The notes below the pieces were generated by a model. That model did no database searches. It saw nothing but the letters and a program-made list of their open reading frames with translations, and was not told where the DNA came from. Below are positions 43,754 through 53,402 of a stretch of DNA of 64,000 bases, in pieces. Position 1 is the stretch's first letter. The number at the start of each line of letters is the position of its first letter. The stretch is from NCBI GenBank assembly GCA_004431415.1, contig QPMI01000150.1, positions 124,001 through 188,000 on the forward strand. Direction: 5' to 3'. The DNA comes from Cyanophora paradoxa (lineage: Eukaryota; Glaucocystophyceae; Cyanophorales; Cyanophoraceae). The position numbers and the translations under genes were made by a program.

Positions 43754-44899
43754 ATGCTCACGAGCGCGCGCGCATCAGGTGTGCCGATATCGATTGAAAA
43801 CGAGGCGGACAGCAGCGACGTTGAAGGTCGCAATGAAGGCGGGCCGGCGTCGACCTCACCTTCCGGCCCGCAGCTGGCTCAGTCGTCGAGCTCGAAGAAC
43901 CCATGGCCAGCTGCAGGCCCGGCCGGGACGCAGGCCATGGCGCCCGCCCCTGGCGCCGTATTTGTCGGCCATGGCCAGCAGACGTGCAACCCGCGGCCGT
44001 TGAAGCGCACCTTTCAGCTGGCCATGGCCCAGGATCCGGATCCGGATCCGGAGGCCCAGCCGCAGCCGCAGCCGCAGCCGCAGGAGTTCGGGGCGGCCAA
44101 GCGCCGACGGGGCCGGCCGACGAAAGGCGATTCCAGCGTTCCGAAAGACCGCATCCGGATGCTCATCTACAAGCACCTGCCCTTCATGAACGGCCTCGCT
44201 CGCGAGGACGGGTTGTTGGAGAGTTCCGCGAACCTCAGCGACGAGCAGAGGTGCATGCTCGTGGCTGCGTACCAAGGCTTCATCAAGAGCGCCTTCACGC
44301 AAGACTTGGCCAAGTCGACAGCCAAACACTGGGCGGATCTGTACCTGCACGATGCGGGATTCGCCAAGTGGGGCGAGGCCCTCCCTCTTCCCCCCGTCAT
44401 CGTGACCGCAAACAAGGCAATCGGGGCGCTGCGGCTGAGCATTCGCGAGATGAAGCCCAGCGAGGCTGCCTCCAACCGCATTCAGCTGCTGCAGCAGTTC
44501 GACTGCCACCCCCAGGCAGACCAGCGGGCCCAGGCCAAAAGACAAGCCTGGAAGATTAAGGGCGGCGTCTCGTATGCCACCCCGACGCACATCGTCATCC
44601 GCAAAGTCGAGCCCAGCTCCGACGAGATCGAGGTCCGAAGGGCCCTGCGGCCTCTCTCGATCGCCAATGGCACGTGCACGTGGGCCGTCGAGACCCCCTG
44701 CCCGGTCACGCCCGGCGACAAGTACGAGCTCGTGTTTGCCGTAAAGGACTCGGAGTCGGCCTGCTCGAGCTCCCAAAAGGGCGCTGAGGGGCGGCCCCAG
44801 GCTAGCAGGCACAGCCTGCAGCTGATCTGCAGCCCCTACTCCCTCAAGATCTCGATCGGGGGGACCGCTGAGGCGCCCGTCGTCCACCCCGCCTTCTAG
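43754..44899 (+). CDS. AT-hook-containing protein with no intron
   Basis: This is an uninterrupted 381-codon frame from ATG at 43754 to TAG at 44897-44899. The first 100 residues are low-complexity (Ser, Pro and Gly rich, then a DPDPDP and a QPQPQPQP run). At about residue 115 comes AKRRRGRPTKGD, an AT-hook (core RGRP) expected to grip the minor groove of AT-rich DNA. The rest is folded-looking: MLIYKHLPFMNGLAREDGLL, LSDEQRCMLVAAYQGFIKSA, AKHWADLYLHDAGFAKWG, then a beta-rich half with PTHIVIRKVEPSSDEIEVRR, TCTWAVETPCPVTPGDKYEL and LQLICSPYSLKISIGG. I do not recognise the second half. It may be a DNA-binding regulator. The lack of introns in an intron-dense window suggests a retrocopied or acquired gene. 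Confidence 0.75.
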   Translation: MLTSARASGVPISIENEADSSDVEGRNEGGPASTSPSGPQLAQSSSSKNPWPAAGPAGTQAMAPAPGAVFVGHGQQTCNPRPLKRTFQLAMAQDPDPDPEAQPQPQPQPQEFGAAKRRRGRPTKGDSSVPKDRIRMLIYKHLPFMNGLAREDGLLESSANLSDEQRCMLVAAYQGFIKSAFTQDLAKSTAKHWADLYLHDAGFAKWGEALPLPPVIVTANKAIGALRLSIREMKPSEAASNRIQLLQQFDCHPQADQRAQAKRQAWKIKGGVSYATPTHIVIRKVEPSSDEIEVRRALRPLSIANGTCTWAVETPCPVTPGDKYELVFAVKDSESACSSSQKGAEGRPQASRHSLQLICSPYSLKISIGGTAEAPVVHPAF

Positions 44900-46014
44900 T
44901 TTACAGCTAGCGCTGTGCACATATAGAAGAAACTTCAACGAATTTAACGCAGTTGAATTCGCATGGCTTGCGATTGCGCATGCGGGGGTTCGGGCCGGGG
45001 CAGGCCAAGGAGAGCGGACAGGATGGAGAGCTAGCGACGGGGCGCGCGGGAAGGGGCCCCCCGGGGGGAGGGGGGAAGGGAGGGGGAGGGGAGGGGGGGG
45101 GGCGGGGAGGGCCGGGGAGGGGGTTGGTGGAGGAGGGAGAGCCAGAGGGCTATGGTGGCATGGGGCGCGTCAGAACGGGCGCCACGCGCGCGGATTCGAG
45201 ATCTAGAAGTGTAGATGCTACCCTGATCATGATTATGAGGGCCCTCCCAGCTGCAGCCTGGGAACGATTTGCATTATAATTACGCGGCGCTCTTTCATCA
45301 CCTTCGTGATCCCGCACTAATTCTACCTGGTCCCACTCCGCGTAGGCCTTAGGCTTGCAGCGGGAGGCCCACGTCCGACGGTCGTGTGAGCCTGCTCGCC
45401 ATATCGGTGAGGCCCGGCGGCCCGCAGGCCCAGCCTGGCAGCTGCAGCCTGCTAGCCGCCGCGGCGCTGAACCTGCCAGAGGCTGACCAGCCCCCTATTC
45501 AAAGCTAGCCCACGCTCCCCCAGCCCTCAGGGCCTCGCGGTCGCCTTCTCCTGCCGCAGCACTGCGGCACTAGTGCGCCCCATCCCCCGACCCCCCCCCG
45601 ACCCCCCCCCCCCCCCCCGCCCCCCCCCCTTCCCACTGGGCCAGAGCTCGTCCATTCCCTCGACCTCGAGCTCGAGCGCCTCGCTCATGATCTCATGATC
45701 ATCAATTCCCTGGACGTCGCCTCAAACTCCTCCCTCCGAGGCTCTCTTCTACGTCCGGCCGATCCGCGCCGCTGGAAACAGCGTTTGTTTTTGCGCCGCT
45801 GGAAACAGCGGCGCGTACGCGTACACGTGGGAAGGGGGGACATACGATCTGTTTTTCTTTTATCTCCTCGAGCTCCCTCTAGATCTCGTGCTTCTCTTTC
45901 TTTTGGAGCGAAAATTAAGAGAAAATTAAAAGTTTCCGAGAAAGGAGGGAATTTAAAGCTTCGACATTCTAGCTATAGATCTCCCATCGATCTATCCTCA
46001 TCGGCGACACGCGA
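44900..46014. other. Intergenic region with purine-rich and poly(C) tracts
   Basis: A strongly G-rich tract runs from about 45044 to 45127 (GGGGAGGGGGGGGG-type, potentially quadruplex-forming). A C-rich run lies at about 45585-45635. An imperfect direct repeat containing GCGCCGCTGGAAACAGCG occurs at 45767-45785 and 45795-45812. From 45840 the sequence becomes AT-richer up to the ATG at 46015. No gene is supported. Confidence 0.45.
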
Positions 46015-49000
46015 ATGCCGCGCGGGCGCTCTGGTTGCAGCGCCACCGGCCATGGCCAGAAGTCGAAGAGCTCCTTCTGCGCCTGCTGTATGCGCAAAAA
46101 GCTTTTGAATCTGAGTCCGGATTCTTCGACGGCGCATTCGGCGGGTGGCGATGCCGAAGCACATCACAACGAGGCTCTGCAGCTGCGACTGGCGTTGCTT
46201 ATGTGCGACCTTGTGGATGAAGGCGCTCCCTCTCCGCACTTTCATACGGATCCGGAGGCGCACCTCGACCGGGACGAGATTTACGAGCTCTGGGGCGTGA
46301 AGCCCGCAAAGGAGTCTCTCGAAGCGTTCTTGCGCATCATTGGCCTTGCGGCGCGCGGAAAAGAGGACGAGGCGTTCGCCTCCATCGAGGTTCGCGCCAA
46401 TCAAATTTGAAATATTAATCGCTTTGGTTTTTGGCGCGCACTGTTATTTAATCATGCCCAGGATTCGGTGCTTCGAAGTCCAGAAGGCGAGTGCATTCGT
46501 GCAAACGTCGAGGCGCTCGTTTATCGTCTTGTTTCGCTGGCCTTTCGGGATCATTCCATCGGGCTGCTGTCGGACGTGATGCTTGGAGCCAAAACGAGCG
46601 GCATGGCGCGTCGCCTGCATGCCTTCAATGTCATCGCGAGATCGCGAATGTTATTAATACCCTTTTGCAGCGCGGATTAATCTGTGCGCACGAAGAGTTC
46701 GGAGAGGACAGCGTCGAGCACGGGCAGGCGATCATCAACTGTGCTGGGTTTCTTGACAAGCTTGCTTCAGCGGAGGTAAATATCTATGCGCATCCGGATC
46801 CAGTTCGAGTACCTCGCAACTTCTACTTATGAGCGGATTCGATTGCGCAAACGTTTCCCTCGCCAGGAATTGAAACTCGATAACGACGCGCGTGGAGAGG
46901 CTCGAGAGGAATTGCGCGCGAAGGCGCGGAGCAATTACAAGGTACTTTCAAGTTCATTTGCTCGCGATCGTTTTCAAGCAGATCTAGACGTCGATCATTA
47001 CGTATACGTATACATAAATCGAATTGTTCTCGTAGCTTATTTCTAAGTGACTTATTTCTGGATACAGGAAGCCATCAGCATCTTGGAAAAAGATCAAAGT
47101 CAAGGGTTGCATGTGCAGCACAGCCTTGTTCTGGCGTTAGTAGGCGCGGGCGGCTTCGCTCGCGGTGATTCGTACAGCTGGTGCGGAGTTCATGAATCTT
47201 GCTATTGGTGCGCATCGCATCTAGATCTAGATCTGAGCTTTGCAAGTCCTAGATCGAATATTTGACGCTTTCGCTTTTGCAGGGCGTTGAAAGAGTTTCT
47301 TGATCCCAAACGGCGCATGCAGCTCCAGTCCGGAGCCCGCGAAATTTCGTTGGACGAGTATGGGGCGACACTCAGCTATCTTCAGGCACGCACTGAACTT
47401 AAATTCATGAAAATCGAATAGAACCCACCCACGCGTATGAGCCTATTATAATTAAGCTTGAACACGCACGTGTACGTATGCCTATACCTTCCGGATCTGC
47501 GCAGCGCGCTCTGCAGATTATTGAATCCCAATCGTCGACGTGCAAGCTTTTCGATCACGAGCGGGTCGTCGTGCTTCTCGACATTGCGCTTTCCCATGCC
47601 GAGGCGCGGCAACTCCCTCTGGCAATCCAGACAACCGAGGTGCGCCGGGTGTTTGCAGCTGCGCAAGCGGGCTTGCTGCATGCTGGTGTTCATTTAATTT
47701 GCGACTCGCGCCCGACGTCGCAGCGGGTGTTGGAGATGTGCATGCAGCGATTCGAGCAAAGGAGGATTAGCGGGGACGAAATTGTCGTTGAGTGGAGACT
47801 ACTTGTGCGAAGCTCTCCAGAACATTCGTTTTATTATTTATCGTGGGTTGCAATTGTTTTGAGGAATCGATCCGCAGATGGAAATTGCATTTCACTACAC
47901 GAATATCCTTGTCGATTCGGGACTCTTCTCCAGCCCGACTTTAGCGCCCATTCTCGAGGCAGGCCTATGTAATAAGAATGAGAGCTGGTGCGTAGAGCTA
48001 ATGTGGAGGCTCACCGGCCCGCAGGTATTGGAATATGTGGCAGACCTCTACCGGGAGAAGAATTCGCTTGGCGATTTGCGCGATCGGCGTGTACCTGCAT
48101 ATGCATACTCGGACCACATTGATCACGAGACACGATCGAGACGAATTGAACGCTTACGCGATAATCTAGCATTGTGCAGGCGAGCTAGCGCTTCGTTCAG
48201 TCGACGTCTCGGAGCTCGAACTTTATGATTCCGATCTCATGATCAACCGGCATGTGCACGTCTCTGACGTACGCGTCCACGCTCGAATTCACGCGCAGGC
48301 TGGGTTCTCAGGCTGTTCTCCGCGCCACTTTGCGCCCTTGCGTCACACGTGCGGATGCTTCAATTATTTATTATAGCATATATTTGTATACGTGAGAATT
48401 CCGTGCCGGCACCTGCCGGCCGCGGTCACGATACATTGAACAGCATTGACGTTCATGATCAGGCAATGGCCCGGAGCAGCAGCTTAATGACGACAGAGAA
48501 GTCTCACGGCTGCTTCAAGCAAAGAAGCTGGATCATCGCGTCATGAGCCAAATCAAACCATGGCTGGAGAAGACAGAGGCTGAAAAGCAGCGTCGAAATG
48601 CCGAAATGCGGCGCCAGGAGGATGTGGCGAGGAGCCAAGCAGCCCACGCCCACCTCGTCTCTCTTTGTGCTATTTGCGCCGATTCACAGGTTCGCAGGCT
48701 CAGTTGCGCTGCTATGAATATTGTTGCCTCATTAATTTCGCCTTCGGAATTCGTTGATTACCTGCTGCACCCGCAGCCTGGTTCGCACACATCTGTATCA
48801 GAGGCCGAACTTGCGAAGGCGGTGGCGAATGCAGCCCGCGCCGGCCTCGGGGGATCGCAGGCCTTGGTCGAGGCGAACGCTCACCTGCAGACAATGCAGC
48901 GCCGGCGGGAGGCCACACAGAGACTCGAGGCGGCACTCTCAGCTGCGGACGGGGAGGCGAGCTCCGGGCCGGCGGAGGCCGCCCGGGCTCTCTCCGCAGC

Positions 49001-51049
49001 TGTGCAAGGGGCGGAGGAAAGCGGGGCCAGCAGTGCGTCTCCCCTCGTGCAGCGTGCCGTGGCGCGGCTCGCGGTCCTCCAGGAGGCGGTTCGTTATCAA
49101 CGCTCAACGATGCCGAATTCTAGATCTGCGATGCAGAGGTTTCTAACGCATGCCCAGGTCGGCGCTGTGGCGGCGGCCGAGTCGTCCATTCGAGACATCG
49201 AGCTGGCCACCTCCAGCTCGCCATCGAGTAGTATTTCCCTGTCACCATCCGCCGGCGAAGTCGCGGAGAATGCGGCGCGGACGTTAGCGTCAACGGGTTT
49301 CGCAGCTTTGGTTCGTCATTGCTTTAGGATTCGCTATTAAATTGAAAAACGTTAACGGAATTTCTGGAATTTTATGCTCACATACACTCAGGCTGCAGAT
49401 CTAGATGTGAGGGCTCGACTCACCCAAGCGATTTCCTGGAGTCTCGCAGTCGCAGAGGTCTGTGAAGCAGCTGCGGCTGCAGCTGCAGCTGCGCATGCTG
49501 ATGCAGTTCATGTATTATGGATTATCCAGCTGCCGCGATATCGATGTTAAACATTTGCCGGAACATTGCAGTTAATGCGCCGTTTAATTCTCGCAGGTGG
49601 CGACGGCTTCTGCCAGCAGCAGCGTATTGCAGCTGCGCGAGGCGGTCAAGGCGCTGGAGGCTCTGGGGGCTTCCAGCTCCCCGGGGGGCCAGATCTCCGC
49701 CGCCCGCCTGGCGCAGCTGAGCAGCGCTCGCGCGGTATGTATGCATTAATATTCCTATATCGCAATTCTTCGATCGCGAAATTGGCTTTTAGAATTCTAC
49801 CGCTATAGCTACTTATTAAACGGACAGGAGCTCGAAAAGAACGTGCAGGCAGCCCGGGAGCGAGGGCGGGCGGCGCTGCGGGAGGGGACGGATCCGGAGG
49901 CGGCGGCGGGGGCGGCGCTGGCGGAGGCGATCGCCGCGGGGGACGCCGAGCTCCGCCGCGAGTGCGAGGCCCGCCTGAAGAGCCTGAAGCTCGAGGCGCG
50001 CCTGGACCGATCCGGATCCCGCTCTGCATCAATATTAATGCGCATGCGGTGTATTTGACATGGCTTTGACACATATGCATCATCAGCAGGCGAGATCGAC
50101 CTCGAAGGACCGCACGATCGCTTCTACGGGCGATGGGTCGGCGACCTTCGCTACGGAGTCCCCAGAGTGGGAGGTGAGGCAGAAATTGGATTATATATAA
50201 TTAGTGCGCGTGTTCGAAGTGTCTGCCTTGTGATTTTGGATGTTTGCCGTAGGAGGCCATGGCGTGCAGGCCGGAGCGGGCGGTTCTCATCAGCGGGGCG
50301 ACGACAGAGGCTATTTCGCGGGTCCTCCTTGAAGCAAACCGTAGCGCGGTGAGCTCGACCAATCCGATATAGCAGCAGTGACTTGGATGAACGTTAACGC
50401 CTCTAGCGCCGCTTATCATTATCGAGCTCCCGCGAAATCGGCTAATTGGATGCGCTCGCTTCAGACGCTGGAGGCAGTCGTCCCTGGCGCAGCGCTAGCG
50501 GGCGGGAAGCCGAGGGCGCTGGCGGTTTTCGCAACCGCCGACGCGGCGCGTGCGGCAGCGGCCCTCCTGCCCGCCTCCGTGGCCTGCAGCTGCACGGCGG
50601 TGCTCCTCGGGGAGCTTGCGCCCGTCCAGACGCGAGCCGCGGGGCCTTCGAAGCAGCCAGCGCCGACGCCTCGGCCCAAGAATTCGAAGAAGCGAACGAA
50701 GCAAGGGCGATATTCGCTCCGCGAGTTCCTTTCCATTCCCCTCCCTGCTGCCGGTCGCGAGGATCCTGGGGGCTCGAGCCGGGAGTCGAACATTGGCGCA
50801 GGCGTGCGCTCGGACGTCGACGATCGGCATCCCGAGCTCGAGGCACCCGAAATTCAGGTCGAGAGTACCGAGGCGCAGCCCTCGCTCGAGCTCGCGCCCT
50901 GCGTCTCGCCATGGAGGAGCCCAGCGGGGCGGCCCGGCAGCCCGCGGCCAGCAGAGCGGCCGGCAGCGCTGCCCGCGGCTGCCAGCGGAACAGACGCGGA
51001 CGCCGACGCGGAGGAGGCTGCTCTCCTGGAAGCCCTTCTGCAGTGGTGA
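46015..51049 (+). CDS. Large helical protein of unknown family (multi-exon; may be two genes)
   Basis: Exons are separated by AT-rich introns (for example donors GTAAATATC at 46776 and GTATGTATG at 49736). The first exon (ATG at 46015) gives LQLRLALLMCDLVDEG and LEAFLRIIGLAARGKEDEAF. Further exons give ECIRANVEALVYRLVSLAFR, VINTLLQRGLICAHEEFGED, EAISILEKDQSQGLHVQHSL, FDHERVVVLLDIALSHAEAR, EIAFHYTNILVDSGLFSSP and SWCVELMWRLTGPQVLEYVA. All are amphipathic helices suggesting a solenoid. From 48540 come charged and alanine-rich helices (IKPWLEKTEAEKQRRNAEMR, AELAKAVANAARAGLGGSQA, ELEKNVQAARERGRAALREG). The last exon has SKKRTKQGRYSLREFLSIPL and an acidic end, with TGA at 51047-51049. I recognise no domain. 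Near 46620-46650 the two best frames do not join by an obvious intron, so a frameshift or sequence error is possible. Confidence 0.45.
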
Positions 51050-51347
51050 AATCGCGGTGCCGATCGATCATCGGAAAGCGAGCCCCAAGCAAAGTCTTCA
51101 GTTTTGCTTTCTTAAATTGGCCCGTTAACAATAGATATCGATATCGATTGATCCAAGTGCAATTTCAAACGGTGATTTACTCATGCACTCATGACTGTTC
51201 AGTAAATTCCTAGCTATAGGCCTGTTTTATAATTACAGAAGCAAGGATTTAAGCTTCTTAATATCGTGAGGCGCACTACGAGTTATTCGTAATCTCTAAT
51301 TCACGGGAGCCGTGGCCCGAGGGGAACCGGGAGCCCGCAGTTCGAAT
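51050..51347. other. Convergent AT-rich intergenic region
   Basis: This is 298 bp between the stop of the helical-protein gene (+) and the stop of the RING gene (-). It contains ATATCGATATCGATTG at 51134-51149. No gene is seen. Confidence 0.4.
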
Positions 51348-52950
51348 TCAGTCGAAAATAGGGGAGAAGCCCTGAAAAGGCTTGCAGCAGGTGGGACACC
51401 TCTTGGACATCTCAGCGTGTTCCTGGGCGCAGTGTAGACAGAAGACGTGGCCACAGCCCAGGAGGAGTCGCCGCTCCCCGTGGTCCTTGTCCTCCAAGCA
51501 GATCTGCATGCGCAGGGTAGATCACAACTGCAGATCATCCAATTCCGAGAAGAGACTGAAAGGGCGCACGGGGCACTCATATGTTTCTTCAAGCTCAAGG
51601 CGCCTTCGCTTGACGCGCCTCTCGATCCGATCGACTAGACGATCCTCCATTTGCGTCAAAACCTGGCCCCAATCTTTCATTGCGCATTTAAAGAAGTCCT
51701 CGCAGGATGCAAGCTGTTCAGCTACGTGCCGATGAATTGTTTCCAGCCGTCCAACTTCTAGATCTCCCTCCAATGCTGCAGTCTGCAAGTTCACATGCTG
51801 AACAATGCTTGGAAGCGAGGAAGTCGAATTTGATAGCTCAGATGGCTGTAAAGCTTGCGACGTCGACTGATCACGAGGAGCCATTGAAGGGTGTATATGT
51901 TGCAGTTGTGGACGTCCTGGTGATTGAAGACCGTGCACAGGAAATGTTGATGCGGTTGCCAAGCTTGAGTCTGCAGCTGTCGGTGCCGGAGCAGCAGGAG
52001 ATGTGGCGGTGTGCATATTCGAATTCCGCCGCTGCATAACTTCCAACACAAAACTGATCTGCGCAAAAGGGCCCGGAAACATGAGCAGTAGATCGAAGAG
52101 GTTTCGCATCGCAAGTTCCGAAAACTCACAAGATCTTGCATCTTTCCCAGTGCCGACATTGCAGGAATTTGATGAGGAGAGTTCGAGTAATTGGTTTGAA
52201 TCACTCTGACCTGTGGATTTAATTAATTAGGTTTATGTAAGTTAGCAAGTGCAGAGCCCGAGCTTGCTGCATGGGGAAATTAAAAGATCGGCGCACGTAA
52301 AACCGTATCTCTTCACGGGCTTTTTCTCCTTTTTTGATTTGATCTTGGAGTTGCAGATCTGGTGAATGAGGCGGCAGCAGCTGGTATTGGTTCAGGAGGC
52401 TCTCCTGTACGTGTAAAGGATGTAAGCAGCTGCAGATAGATCAGATGAGCAGAATTTCGAGAGGTATACACACAATCCAGCTCTGCACAGCTGCCTGTGC
52501 CTCGAAAATCTTTCCTTGGGCCTGAATCTCCATTATCTGCGAATAGTGTGCCGCAGTGCGCAAGCATGCATGTTAATGGATGGATAAATCAAATACGAGC
52601 CCGAGATCTAGAAAACTGAAAGATCTAGCCACAGCTATAGTGAAAATATTATAATTAATGGATCAAGGCAAGAATCGAAGAGAGGACTGGGGATCTCATA
52701 CCTTGGCAAGGCTATGCTGGCGTTCATCATCTGATGTAGCAAGATCCAGCTGTAGAGTACATGCACCGGCGCTGTACATAAGAATGTTGCTCGCGATCGC
52801 TGCTCTGGTGCCGGAGGCCTGAGCTTGAGCATGCATCTGAGAGCCAGTCGCGATCGCTGGATCCGGAGCATGCATATGGAAGAGTCCGGTTGATGGCAAT
52901 ATTGTATTGTGAGCACGAGAGGTCTTCGGCTTGTTCGAATTCTGCTCCAT
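51348..52950 (-). CDS. RING-finger (C3HC4) protein, probable E3 ubiquitin ligase
   Basis: The C-terminal exon, joined across a short intron (donor GTGCGCCC after ECP, acceptor CATGCAG), reads ECPICLEDKDHGERRLLLGC followed by GHVFCLHC and RCPTCCKPF. This is a complete RING-HC ligand set (CxxC, C-H, CxxC, CxxC) that would bind two zinc ions and an E2 enzyme. It ends FSPIFD with TGA at 51348-51350. Upstream (about 51960-51590) lies a Gln/Ser-rich segment. A helical stretch follows, LEVGRLETIHRHVAEQLASC, then QVLTQMEDRLVDRIERRVKR, a likely coiled coil directly before the RING. N-terminal exons carry MEIQAQGKIFEAQAAVQSW (about 52530-52470) and QLDLATSDDERQHSLAK. The ATG is taken at 52948-52950. 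An in-frame upstream ATG at 52977 is possible. It starts divergently from WDR11. Confidence 0.75.
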
Positions 52951-53402
52951 AAGTACTAATGTCGACTTGACGCGCACGTCAACAAGTCAACTGAGGGCTA
53001 ATTTGCAGGCAAGAATGACCGAGGAGTGTCTCGCAGCCGCTTTATAGGCCGGGCTTTTTTCTCAGATTTCGGCCCAACTGTTTTTCGAGTCCTAGGAGCC
53101 AGCAATTTGGAGTCGTAGGAGCCAAGTCCTAGGAGGCACACACATCTTAGGAGGCATTTGGAAGCAACGAAGCGCAAGGAAGCGCAAGAAAGAGCGTGCA
53201 CGACATCACGCGGCGCTATTACGTCGTAAATCTAGCGCAAGGGGGAGCGTTCGTGAACTTTTAAAGAGGCCCCGGCCTATTCTTAGTAAGCTGGGGTACA
53301 CTTCAAGATCCGAGGGCCGGGTACAGTCGCGGCCAAGTCAACGAGCCGCTAGCCGATTTCGGGCAAGCAGGCCTGCGCAGGAGCGCTTCGCCCGCGCCGC
53401 GG
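52951..53402. promoter_or_regulatory. Divergent promoter interval with repeated TAGGAG words
   Basis: This 452-bp interval lies between the RING gene (-) and WDR11 (+) start codons. From 53091 to 53156 the word TAGGAG recurs four times: AGTCCTAGGAGCC, AGTCGTAGGAGCC, AGTCCTAGGAGGC and ATCTTAGGAGGC. This is a tandem array of short, nearly identical motifs spaced by 14-25 bp. A TTTATAG word at 53040-53046 is a possible TATA-like element for the minus-strand gene. Confidence 0.45.

Noticed and set aside
44953-45279. 108-codon Gly/Arg-rich plus-strand frame after the AT-hook gene
   Set aside because: It is generated by the purine-rich G tract at about 45044-45127 and has no recognisable domain or splice support.
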